From Bacteroidales bacterium (GTDB lineage Bacteria > Bacteroidota > Bacteroidia > Bacteroidales > F082), in NCBI GenBank assembly GCA_019454985.1, contig JACFNF010000003.1, positions 1 through 64,000 of the forward strand: a stretch of DNA of 64,000 bases, in the 5' to 3' direction. How positions within the stretch are numbered: the first letter of the stretch is position 1; each line of letters begins with the position of its first letter. The translations under genes and the position numbers were made by a program. Of this stretch, positions 17,164 through 25,606 are shown piece after piece. The notes beneath the pieces are model-generated. The model saw only the letters and a program-made list of their open reading frames with translations. It was not told the origin of the DNA and searched no databases.

Positions 17164-18306
17164 TCAGCCAATCAGATTTTCATAAAGTTTCAGCACTTCG
17201 ATGGCCATATTTCTCCAGCTAAATTTTGCTGACTGCTCTAAACCTTTGTTTATCAATTCTTTTCGGTATTGTTCATCCTTTGTCAGCCGATGCATTGCCT
17301 GGGTAATTTCGTGTGGTTTGAATGGGTCAATTATTGCTGCTGCTCCACCAGAAACTTCGGGCATGCTTGATGTGTTGGAGGTAATGACAGGAACTCCGCA
17401 GCGCATGGCTTCGAGCATTGGAATACCAAAACTTTCACGCAACGAAGGATACAGGAAAAGTTCAGCCTGGGTGTAAATGGCCGGCAGATCGGTGTTTTTG
17501 ACATAGCCTGTCAGGTGGATGTGCTCCTCGAGTCCGGGTGAGCCAATTTCATCTAACAATGCTTTCAAGGCATTTTTTTCGTAATCCAACATCACGAGCT
17601 TCACCGGATTGGCAGCTGTTTTCAAATATTGATCGAAAGCTTGCAAAGTTCCTTTAGTATTTTTCTTAGGATCCGTATTACCCAAAAAGAAGAAATAATG
17701 ATCGGGCAAATGGTATTTGTCTTTTACTTCGGTTAAGATCTGACGATCGGTGATGGGTTGAAAATGTTCGCTCACTCCATTATAGATGGCCACTAAACGT
17801 TGGTCATTTTCGGGGAATCCAAAAAACTGCCGAATTCTGTTCTTTTCGAAATGCGAAACGGTGATGATTTTTTTACTGCGTTCCACCACTCGCGGCACCA
17901 CAAAACGGCGGTACATATTGCCCGTTTTCTGATACCAGGTGCCCCCTTTTTTGAACAAACTCACACTTTCAAGATAAATGATGTCGTGAAGCGTAACCAC
18001 TAACGGAATAGAGGTAAATACCGGTGCAGTATTGCTTGTGCAATGCAATAATTGACAGCCAAACCGGGAGGCCGCCTTTGGCAAAGCAATTTGTTCCCAG
18101 CTTGGATAAGGACCTCCACCCAGCTCAATGATATGAAAATTCGGAGTCTCTTTCAAACAGTCGTGGTCTTCATCAGGCTTAATGAAGATAAAATACTCAT
18201 TTTGAGTATCTATCTGTTGCAGATTACGAATCAACTCAAGTGCCACCATGTCCATGCCATGCTTTTTTACCCTAAAAAGGCGCTGTCCTTCGATGCCGAT
18301 TTTCAT
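17164..18306 (-). CDS. GT4-family glycosyltransferase
   Basis: 380 residues, GT-B fold. It starts MKIGIEGQRLFRVKKHGMD and has LVVTLHDIIYLE and KIITVSHFEKNRI in the acceptor half. The donor half has FFLGNTDPKKNTKGTLQAF, HIHLTGYVKNTDLPAIY and the E-x7-E motif in LRESFGIPMLEAMRCGVPVI. This is the classic pattern of GT4 mannosyl-, glucosyl- or galactosyltransferases. It lies 3 bases downstream of a GT2 gene. Substrate unknown. Confidence 0.93.
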   Translation of the reverse strand: MKIGIEGQRLFRVKKHGMDMVALELIRNLQQIDTQNEYFIFIKPDEDHDCLKETPNFHIIELGGGPYPSWEQIALPKAASRFGCQLLHCTSNTAPVFTSIPLVVTLHDIIYLESVSLFKKGGTWYQKTGNMYRRFVVPRVVERSKKIITVSHFEKNRIRQFFGFPENDQRLVAIYNGVSEHFQPITDRQILTEVKDKYHLPDHYFFFLGNTDPKKNTKGTLQAFDQYLKTAANPVKLVMLDYEKNALKALLDEIGSPGLEEHIHLTGYVKNTDLPAIYTQAELFLYPSLRESFGIPMLEAMRCGVPVITSNTSSMPEVSGGAAAIIDPFKPHEITQAMHRLTKDEQYRKELINKGLEQSAKFSWRNMAIEVLKLYENLIG

Positions 18307-18309
18307 AAT

Positions 18310-19527
18310 TCAAGGTTTTTGATGAAAGAACAATTTTCGTTTAATCTGAAAAGCGTTGTAGGTGTGTTTGGTATGAATAAACTGTTTATTTGCACCTTTA
18401 ATCCTCACCAAAGATAGAAACATAAAGAAGAATCCAACCGGTAAAAAAAACAAAGCCTTCAAAGTTTCCGGAATATAGAACTGTCGGGGGATTGCCAAAA
18501 GCAGAGCCGCAATGGTAACGCCCCACAAAATAAGCCACCATTTGGTAAGTGTCGGAATTCCTAAAACGAGAGAGCTCAATGCAAACAGACTAACCAAACC
18601 AATCAACAAAATGCGGGGCAGTTGCACATATTGTATTGCTTTGTTGAAATATTCGATATTCCCTTTTGTTACGAATGCTTTTGTAGCCGGCAAAAAGCTT
18701 TTCCCGAAATAATGGATCTGAGCCGATAACCAGCGACGACGTTGACGGCTGAACACTTTGGCATTTTGCACTTTCTCGTCGAAAACATAGGAATTATCCA
18801 CATAATCAATAGCATGCCCGTCTCTTAAAAGTCTTATTTCCAACTCTTTGTCGAAGCCCCCAACCACTTCAACCTCTTGCATCATCTGTTTGAAGAAAGT
18901 ATAACGGAAAGCCATGGCCGAGCCAATCAGGGCCGATGAGAGGCCAACAACTCTTTGACCTTTACGGAAGATCTGATTGTTAATCTCCTCGCTGATGGCA
19001 TCTAAAAGTGCAAAGCTGGTATTGATGTTTTTGGCAACTCTATGACCCTGAACAGCAACATATCCCTGATTGAGCGCTTGATTCATTTTGTGGAGGAAAT
19101 CAGATTCCATGATGTTGTCGGCATCTAAAATACATACGGCATCGTATGTATCTTCGGGGAGTTGCCTCAAGGCATAGTTGATGGCACGGGTTTTTGTGCT
19201 TACCTCAAAACGAACGCCCATTACCTGCAACGGAAGTTTTTTTAGAGCATGTATCGTGGCTTCTTCAAATGCATCGGCTACAATCACAACATCAAATTTG
19301 TCTGCGGGGTAGCGCTGTTCGAGTGCTTCGCGGGCAACTTCAAGAATAACTTCGTCTTCGCGATAACATGGTATCAAAACAACAAAGCGCAAGGTTTCAA
19401 TATGATCGGCTTTTTTTTGTTTGATTGGAAACAGGCTTGCAATGGCGAAGAAAAGCAGGTAAAGGGCAGTCCCGCCCATATATATCATCAAAATGATTTC
19501 GATGCTGAGAAGTGTTTTGATTACCAT
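18310..19527 (-). CDS. Membrane GT2 glycosyltransferase (paralogue 1 of pair A)
   Basis: 405 residues. A membrane segment at about 8-30 (ALYLLFFAIASLFPI) is followed by a GT2 domain: FVVLIPCYREDEVI, VCILDADNIMESDFL (DAD metal site), then AVQGHRVAKNINTSFALLDA and the QRRRW motif near 245 that is typical of processive membrane GT2 enzymes. Two or three membrane segments follow at about 300-375. It is clearly paralogous to the gene at 20473-21687 (shared LDAISEEINN, IFRKG, GLSSALIGS). It may extend or branch the EPS chain. Confidence 0.9.
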   Translation of the reverse strand: MVIKTLLSIEIILMIYMGGTALYLLFFAIASLFPIKQKKADHIETLRFVVLIPCYREDEVILEVAREALEQRYPADKFDVVIVADAFEEATIHALKKLPLQVMGVRFEVSTKTRAINYALRQLPEDTYDAVCILDADNIMESDFLHKMNQALNQGYVAVQGHRVAKNINTSFALLDAISEEINNQIFRKGQRVVGLSSALIGSAMAFRYTFFKQMMQEVEVVGGFDKELEIRLLRDGHAIDYVDNSYVFDEKVQNAKVFSRQRRRWLSAQIHYFGKSFLPATKAFVTKGNIEYFNKAIQYVQLPRILLIGLVSLFALSSLVLGIPTLTKWWLILWGVTIAALLLAIPRQFYIPETLKALFFLPVGFFFMFLSLVRIKGANKQFIHTKHTYNAFQIKRKLFFHQKP

Positions 19528-19539
19528 AGCCGGATAGTA

Positions 19540-20466
19540 TTACAACATTGGATTTTCGTAAATAACTGGATCGAAAAGATGGAGCAAATGCCATCCGATG
19601 GCTTTATAATAAGTGTGAAATGCGCTGACATTTCCTTTGCGTAAGAAGTTCAGTGCATTCTTGGGTATGGCAACTAAGAGCTGATAGGCCAGTCCTTTGT
19701 AAAACAAGCTGCCGTTCACATTTCGACGCATGAAAACCAACCTGTTGCGGTTGAGGTAATAAATTTTCAGATTGCTTAGTTTACCAGTACTGACCGACTC
19801 CTTGTGTAGGACATAGCTGTTATGGACATAGTAGATTTTGTATCCGGCTTTTTTGATTCGTTCGCACCAGTCGGCTTCTTCATAATATAGAAAAAAGATA
19901 TAGGACATTAGCCCGACTTTTTTTACAACTTCCATCGGCACAAGCATTGCAGCGCCATGGGCGTAAAATGTTTCCCGATCTTCATCATATTGCCCCTGAT
20001 CTTTTTCGCCGTGACCTATCGCAAAATTGCGCATGGTGAGGTAGTTCATGGGCGTATAACCGGCGTATTGTATCGTATCGGGTTGATAAAAATATTTGAT
20101 TTTTGGGCTGACGGCCCCAATCTCAGGATGGCTGCGAAGTTTATCAACCAAAGGTTCCAGAAAGTTTCGCGGCACTTCTATATCGTTGTTTATCAAAAGA
20201 ATATATTCACCTCTGGCGCGCATAAGCCCATAGTTATTCCCGGCAGCAAAACCATAATTGATTGGATTTTCAACAAGAATTACATTGGGAAAACGTTCTT
20301 TGATAATCTTAGGACTGTCGGAAGGTGAGGCATTGTCAATTACGATGATTTCAAAATTCGGGTAAGTGATCTGATGCAAAGAAGCAATCAATGCACAAGT
20401 AACTTCCGACTGATTGTAATTAACCGTGATGATCGAAACAAACGGATATTTTGTTGCCTCATCCAT
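19540..20466 (-). CDS. GT2 glycosyltransferase, rhamnosyltransferase-like (paralogue 1 of pair B)
   Basis: 308 residues, soluble GT2 domain. Motifs: VSIITVNYNQSEVT at the start, IIVIDNASPSDSP, NYGFAAGNNYG, LLINNDIEVP for the DxD-like site, and FFLYYEEADWCERI for the catalytic base region. These are typical of the WbbL/rhamnosyltransferase-like group. It is paralogous to the gene at 21711-22688, with the same GxGEKDxGQYD stretch. Substrate is inferred only from the group. Confidence 0.9.
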   Translation of the reverse strand: MDEATKYPFVSIITVNYNQSEVTCALIASLHQITYPNFEIIVIDNASPSDSPKIIKERFPNVILVENPINYGFAAGNNYGLMRARGEYILLINNDIEVPRNFLEPLVDKLRSHPEIGAVSPKIKYFYQPDTIQYAGYTPMNYLTMRNFAIGHGEKDQGQYDEDRETFYAHGAAMLVPMEVVKKVGLMSYIFFLYYEEADWCERIKKAGYKIYYVHNSYVLHKESVSTGKLSNLKIYYLNRNRLVFMRRNVNGSLFYKGLAYQLLVAIPKNALNFLRKGNVSAFHTYYKAIGWHLLHLFDPVIYENPML

Positions 20467-20472
20467 AACAAC

Positions 20473-21687
20473 TTATTTTGGTTTCGATTCTCCTTCGTGA
20501 TGGTGTCCGTGCGTGGTATGAATAAAGCGTTTTGATGCTCCTTTGATTCGAAGCAGGCTCTTGATCATCAGCACAAAGCCGGTTGGAAGAGAAAACAATG
20601 CACCGACAGTTTTCCAATTATAAAATTTCAGGGGAGTTGCAAGTAGTAAAGCAAATATGGTTGCAGCAAAAGCCGTTAACCAGTATTCAACCGGAATAAT
20701 AGATGGATAAAGCTCAGGGTTGAGGAAATGAAATAAAACTCGTGTCAAACTAACGATGAATAATGTTCCTGCCAAAAGGATACGTGGTGGCTGAACCATT
20801 TGAATGACCTTGTCAAAATAGTCAATGTTGCCATATCGAATGAGACACCAAAAACCATCAAAAAAGTACTTTCTGAAAAACTCAAGCTGGGCAGCCAGCC
20901 AACGCCGGCGTTGGTTGATAAACACATCCTTTTTTGAGGTTTTTTCATCGAAAATATAGGCGTCTTCCACATACTCGATCTTAAAGCCTGAGCGTAGCAA
21001 AATCATTTCCACCTCTTTGTCCTCGCCCACCGAATCTACTGATGCCATGGTTTTTTTAAACAAGGAATACTCAATACCCATGCCCGATCCGATCAGGGCA
21101 GATGAAAGCCCTAAAATCCTGTGTCCTTTACGGAAGATTTTATTGTTGATTTCTTCGCTGATAGCATCTAAAACAGCGATATTCGTATTCAGGTTTTTAG
21201 CCATCCTATGTCCTTGAACTGCAAAAAATCCGCGATTGAAAGCATCGTTGATTTTCGTAAGCACATCGCGTTCCATCAAATTGTCGGCATCTAAGATCAT
21301 TGCCACATCGTAATGGTCGCCAATCACAGACATGCATTTATTGAGAGCTTTCGATTTCTTGCTGATTTCAAAAACAACCTCAACAACCCTGATTGGCAGT
21401 TCTCTCAGCTTTTTAAGGGTCTCGGGCTTGAATGAGTCGGCAATCACAATGACTTCATAAAGATCTTTGGGATAATCTTGCAATAAGGCATCGGCTGCCA
21501 CACCCACAATTACATTATCCTCTTTATAGCCCGGGATCAAAACAGCAAATCGCCGTTTTTTATCGGCCGTTACTTTCTTTTTTCGTATAGGGAACAGTGA
21601 GGCTATGCCAAACAACACAACATAGATGGTTGCCAATGCCAGATAGACAAATACCAGAATCTCGATTAACTCAATGACAATCAGCAT
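20473..21687 (-). CDS. Membrane GT2 glycosyltransferase (paralogue 2 of pair A)
   Basis: 404 residues from ATG 21687. The longer frame opens with TTG at 21765 inside the upstream gene, and the paralogue's N-terminus aligns with this ATG. Layout as in its paralogue: a membrane segment, GT2 domain with FAVLIPGYKEDNVI, MILDADNLMERDVL, AVQGHRMAKNLNTNIAV, the QRRRW motif, and C-terminal membrane segments. The C-terminus is His-rich (THGHHHEGESK). Together with the gene at 19540 it forms one of two repeated GT2 pairs. Confidence 0.9.
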   Translation of the reverse strand: MLIVIELIEILVFVYLALATIYVVLFGIASLFPIRKKKVTADKKRRFAVLIPGYKEDNVIVGVAADALLQDYPKDLYEVIVIADSFKPETLKKLRELPIRVVEVVFEISKKSKALNKCMSVIGDHYDVAMILDADNLMERDVLTKINDAFNRGFFAVQGHRMAKNLNTNIAVLDAISEEINNKIFRKGHRILGLSSALIGSGMGIEYSLFKKTMASVDSVGEDKEVEMILLRSGFKIEYVEDAYIFDEKTSKKDVFINQRRRWLAAQLEFFRKYFFDGFWCLIRYGNIDYFDKVIQMVQPPRILLAGTLFIVSLTRVLFHFLNPELYPSIIPVEYWLTAFAATIFALLLATPLKFYNWKTVGALFSLPTGFVLMIKSLLRIKGASKRFIHTTHGHHHEGESKPK

Positions 21688-21710
21688 AGCTTCAATATTG
21701 ATGGGGTGTT

Positions 21711-22688
21711 TTATGATTGAATTTGTTTTTTTGATGTGCTGATATTCCACCACAACGCTTTCCAAATGGCAGCGGATAAATCCTTCCGCCCTTTTATCCA
21801 GTATTTAAAAGCACTTTTAGGCATGGCAACCCCCATGAGATAGGCCATCGAAACAAGCTTCCAAAAGCCCTTTCGGTTTCGGCGAGCAAAGATGATCCTG
21901 CCCCGATTCAAATAAAATATCTGGAATGGGCTTTCTTTTACGGTTGAAATAGACTCTTTGTGTCGGACAAGCGATTGACCACAATAGTATATAGAAAAAC
22001 CTGATTTTCGGATATGCTCGGCCCAATCGTGTTCCTCGTAATAAAGAAAATATACTTCCGACATCGGGCCAACCGTTTCGATTACTTTGCGTGGAACTAA
22101 CATTGCAGCGCCAAATATCGAACCCGTTTCAACAGTCATATCATATTGTCCAACATCTTTTTCACCAAATCCAATGGCTTTGTTTCGGATGGTGACACGG
22201 CTCAATGGGGTGAAACCTGCGAACTGAAAGGTGAGAGGATTGTGAAAAAAGTGAATTTTTGGGCTTACCATTCCAATCGTAGGATCGGACTCGAGTAACT
22301 GTACGAGAGGTTGCAAAAAATCGGGCTCAACCTCAGTATCATTGTTAATAAATAGCAGATACTTGCCTGAAACTTTGGACAGAGCAACATTGTTACCCCC
22401 TGCAAATCCAAGATTTTTGTGGGTTATACAAAGATTGATTTCCGGATAAGCTTCTTTAATTCTTAAAGGATTGTCATTCGGCGAACCGTTATCAACAATA
22501 AAAACTTCAAAGTTTGGATAAGTGCATTCCCGCAACGACTGTAGAAACTCTAATGTTACCCCACTTTGATTATAGTTAACTGTAATGATTGAAACCAAAG
22601 GCCAATCGTTGTTTTGATCGGTTGTGCGTGAGGCTGTCGTATCGGCTATGAACCATTCCATACTCAGGTCTTGTTTTTCAACGACCAT
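21711..22688 (-). CDS. GT2 glycosyltransferase, rhamnosyltransferase-like (paralogue 2 of pair B)
   Basis: 325 residues from ATG 22688, which has an AAGGA-like sequence 8 bases upstream but overlaps the preceding gene by 25 bases. An ATG at 22661 leaving a 2-base gap is the alternative. GT2 motifs: VSIITVNYNQSGVT, VFIVDNGSPNDNP, NLGFAGGNNVA, LFINNDTEVEPDFL, and FLYYEEHDWAEHI. It is soluble except perhaps for a C-terminal amphipathic stretch. Closely related to the gene at 19540. Confidence 0.9.
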   Translation of the reverse strand: MVVEKQDLSMEWFIADTTASRTTDQNNDWPLVSIITVNYNQSGVTLEFLQSLRECTYPNFEVFIVDNGSPNDNPLRIKEAYPEINLCITHKNLGFAGGNNVALSKVSGKYLLFINNDTEVEPDFLQPLVQLLESDPTIGMVSPKIHFFHNPLTFQFAGFTPLSRVTIRNKAIGFGEKDVGQYDMTVETGSIFGAAMLVPRKVIETVGPMSEVYFLYYEEHDWAEHIRKSGFSIYYCGQSLVRHKESISTVKESPFQIFYLNRGRIIFARRNRKGFWKLVSMAYLMGVAMPKSAFKYWIKGRKDLSAAIWKALWWNISTSKKQIQS

Positions 22689-24157
22689 GGATCCAATCCT
22701 TGTTCGATCAGGTAGATATACTCACGGTCGAGCTGTTGTGACATGAAAATGAAGGCCCAGCTGAGATAGATCAGGATACCGGTGGGCATCTGACCCAATA
22801 CACCATTACCGTAACTTGCTCCCATCACTCCCGTAAATCCTGACATCAAGGCTGCCAAAACACCACGTAGTTCGGGCGAACGAACCCTAAACATAATCAA
22901 ATAGCTGCCTTTTAAAACGATGTAACTCAAAATTGTAAGGTGAAGAATGAGGCCAATGATTCCTTGTTCGGCCCAAATTTGAACATACCACGAGTCGGTA
23001 GCTACCTGTGCAAGGAATCCTTGCGGTGAGAAACGTTTTCCCCAGTCGCCGGCGCTACCAATACCGCCTCCGAAAGGTCGTGAAGCCAGATAAACACTTA
23101 AAATTCTTCGGTTTTCGAGACGTACCAAATACGATTCATCTTCTTCGGGAACAAAAGCAGTACGCATACGTCGTATCTGTGCATTACCTTGCCCAATAAA
23201 TGTGTGTGCAAAAAACCCATAAGCTAACGCCAATACTGCTGCACCGATAAAAAATGCCTTGAAGTTTTTACGCAATAAAATATATGTGGCGCCTCCAACC
23301 ATTGGAACAATCATGGCTCCACGGGTTCCTGAAATCATCATTCCCCATAAGCCGAAAATTCCCATTGTGGTAAAGAATAACCTATTGCGCTTACCTTTGA
23401 TGTTGGTAGCTACAAGTAAACCAACAACTCCGGCAGCCCCTTGGGCAGCGCCAAACTGACCGGCATCAGAAAAGAAGGAGAAAACACGGAGTTCACCAAA
23501 AAGGATGTGCGTCACCGCACCCACCGTATCCAACCAGTATTGCTCTGCCGAGTCAGGCCCAATATAAAGCTGCTGAAGCCCTTTTAGTGTTCCCAAAATT
23601 GAAAAGATTCCCCAGATGTAGAGGAAAATAATCAGATACCGCAATCGGTTGAAAATCAGGAGTGCTAAAGGAATAAGGAGTAGCATGTAAAGCGAGATAC
23701 CACGCATGGCATAGAACCAGGCTGTTCGACTTAGTGCCTCCGGATTAAAAAGCTGCAACACACTGAATATAAACCATGCCAATGCCAAATAAACTAGGTC
23801 GCGATTAATTTGATTCCATTCTACTTTCTCATAAAAGTATCTGAAAAACAGCGCGATGTAGGAAAGAACCAAAATGCCATCAACCGAAAGACCTAATGGA
23901 ACATTTCGAATGTAGCGGGTAAGACCTATGGCAATGAAACCCAATATAATAACGGTATAAATGCCAACCCGCGGATTGTTTAAAAAACGATTGAAATAGA
24001 CAATGGCCGGAAAGAGTACAACCAAGGCAATGGCTACCATAAACCCGCCTTTAGCAATGATTATACCCAAAGCAATGGTAATCAAAACAAGCAGCAGGAG
24101 CATCATAGGATGGTGCAGCTTCTCAGATCCGATTTTGTCTTTCAGTGACGAAAACAT
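22664..24157 (-). CDS. O-antigen ligase / Wzy-polymerase-like membrane protein
   Basis: 497 residues with about 11-12 membrane segments throughout. The large periplasmic loop near 330-385 contains the arginine-rich stretch and RPFGGGIGSAGDWG, which corresponds to the Wzy_C/WaaL signature region, followed by DSWYVQIWAEQGIIGLIL, where family members carry the conserved 'N/D-x-x-x-x-x-x-E-x-G' pattern. In a locus with a flippase and Wzz, the likely role is polymerising lipid-linked repeat units in the periplasm; ligase activity cannot be excluded. Confidence 0.85.
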   Translation of the reverse strand: MFSSLKDKIGSEKLHHPMMLLLLVLITIALGIIIAKGGFMVAIALVVLFPAIVYFNRFLNNPRVGIYTVIILGFIAIGLTRYIRNVPLGLSVDGILVLSYIALFFRYFYEKVEWNQINRDLVYLALAWFIFSVLQLFNPEALSRTAWFYAMRGISLYMLLLIPLALLIFNRLRYLIIFLYIWGIFSILGTLKGLQQLYIGPDSAEQYWLDTVGAVTHILFGELRVFSFFSDAGQFGAAQGAAGVVGLLVATNIKGKRNRLFFTTMGIFGLWGMMISGTRGAMIVPMVGGATYILLRKNFKAFFIGAAVLALAYGFFAHTFIGQGNAQIRRMRTAFVPEEDESYLVRLENRRILSVYLASRPFGGGIGSAGDWGKRFSPQGFLAQVATDSWYVQIWAEQGIIGLILHLTILSYIVLKGSYLIMFRVRSPELRGVLAALMSGFTGVMGASYGNGVLGQMPTGILIYLSWAFIFMSQQLDREYIYLIEQGLDPWSLKNKT

Positions 24158-24177
24158 GACTTCGTGTATATCAGTTT

Positions 24178-25599
24178 CTACTTTTTATTCAATATTGAGA
24201 AAAATTGTTTAATAAACCGAAATCCTTCTACAAATATAGCTTTTTTACTAAGCTGCAACTCATTGTCGAGATAATAATATCCCAATCCTATACCAACAAG
24301 AGTGAGTATGATGGTGACAAAGGCTACCATTTCGAGGGTACGGAGAAGAGTGAAGGCGTGTGCAATCCGAAATGCATCGTCGGGCGCCAGTCCCAATCCT
24401 AAAAGCAAAGTCCATGAAAATCCTTTTAACAGAAAAGAAATCCCGAAAACAGCAACTGAATCACCAATAATATTGGTGAGAGCCATAACAAGAACCTTGT
24501 AGAAATTTTTTTGCGGAAGATTGATGCTGTCGAGCCCAACGCCAATAAAACGGTCGAAAGGAAGAAACATCCCGTAAATACAGAACATTCTGAATATGTT
24601 AGCCGTAACGCGATAATCGCGACCTCCAAGGAAGGTCACAAACTCCTCGGCAAAAACGAACGAAAATAGCATTACTGGGATCATCAAAAGTGTAAGACCA
24701 CCGGCATTGCTGTAAAAAATTCGCTTTACTTCCGCACGGTCATTCTGAATGCTGGATTTGGACATCTCGGGAAAGGCAGTAGCCGAAAAACTTCTAAGAG
24801 GGATTTCGATAATCTCGGTTAAACGAAGCGGGATCGAGTAAAGTGCAACTCCCAACGTACCTAAAAAAGGACTCAGCCCAATGATAAAGGTGTCGGAGCT
24901 ACGTAACAGATTGCTCCCAATCAATGTACCGGTCGTGTATTTTCCGAAATTTAAAACCGTTTTAATAGTGGAACGGTCAAAAGTAAAGGTGTATCGAATA
25001 CCATCCCAACCAAAAAGTGTGGCCGTAAACGAGCTGACAAAACTCGTAATTAAATATGCCCAAAGAATAACCTGAATATCAGCCCGAAGGATGATATTTA
25101 AAAAGAGAAAAATCATAAACAAGCCTACATTGGTCAATCTCGACCAAAGCATCTTGTCGAATTTCATCTCGGCCTGAAGAATGGATTGTGCATTATTGAA
25201 TGGAAGGGTAAGGATAGCAAGCAGAGGATACCAATCGAAAAACATGGCAAATCCGCTTTGAGAGAGCTGTTGGTGGTATAACAGATTGATGATGCCTACA
25301 ATGACAACAAGAAAAATAGTGGAAATCAGATTTAAGAAATTGTTGGCGCCAATGAGTTTTTTTGCCTGCTGTTCATCAGCCCCCGATAAAAATCTGATGA
25401 TGGCTGTTCGAGTAATTCCAAATCGCAACATGTCGAGGAAATTTGAGGCGGTAATAAACAGTACCCACTCCCCATAAGTTTCCTGCGGCACCATGCGCAC
25501 CAGCATTAAAAAACTAAGGAAGGCAAACGCGGCCACAAGGCCATTGTTTGCCAACGATAGAAAATTATTGCTGGAAAGGATCTCTTTTACACCTTTCAC
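24178..25599 (-). CDS. Wzx-like polysaccharide flippase (MOP superfamily)
   Basis: 473 residues with 12-14 membrane segments. The start is GTG at 25599, since the next in-frame Met would remove the first membrane helix. The N-terminal part SLANNGLVAAFAFLSFLMLVRMVPQETYGEW and later GKYTTGTLIGSNLLRSSDTFIIG are typical of the polysaccharide_synt/MOP family. It should flip undecaprenyl-linked repeat units across the inner membrane. It lies 7 bases after the Wzz-like gene and 20 bases before the polymerase-like gene, the usual Wzx/Wzy setting. Confidence 0.88.
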   Translation of the reverse strand: MKGVKEILSSNNFLSLANNGLVAAFAFLSFLMLVRMVPQETYGEWVLFITASNFLDMLRFGITRTAIIRFLSGADEQQAKKLIGANNFLNLISTIFLVVIVGIINLLYHQQLSQSGFAMFFDWYPLLAILTLPFNNAQSILQAEMKFDKMLWSRLTNVGLFMIFLFLNIILRADIQVILWAYLITSFVSSFTATLFGWDGIRYTFTFDRSTIKTVLNFGKYTTGTLIGSNLLRSSDTFIIGLSPFLGTLGVALYSIPLRLTEIIEIPLRSFSATAFPEMSKSSIQNDRAEVKRIFYSNAGGLTLLMIPVMLFSFVFAEEFVTFLGGRDYRVTANIFRMFCIYGMFLPFDRFIGVGLDSINLPQKNFYKVLVMALTNIIGDSVAVFGISFLLKGFSWTLLLGLGLAPDDAFRIAHAFTLLRTLEMVAFVTIILTLVGIGLGYYYLDNELQLSKKAIFVEGFRFIKQFFSILNKK

Positions 25600-25606
25600 C
25601 TGTCCA

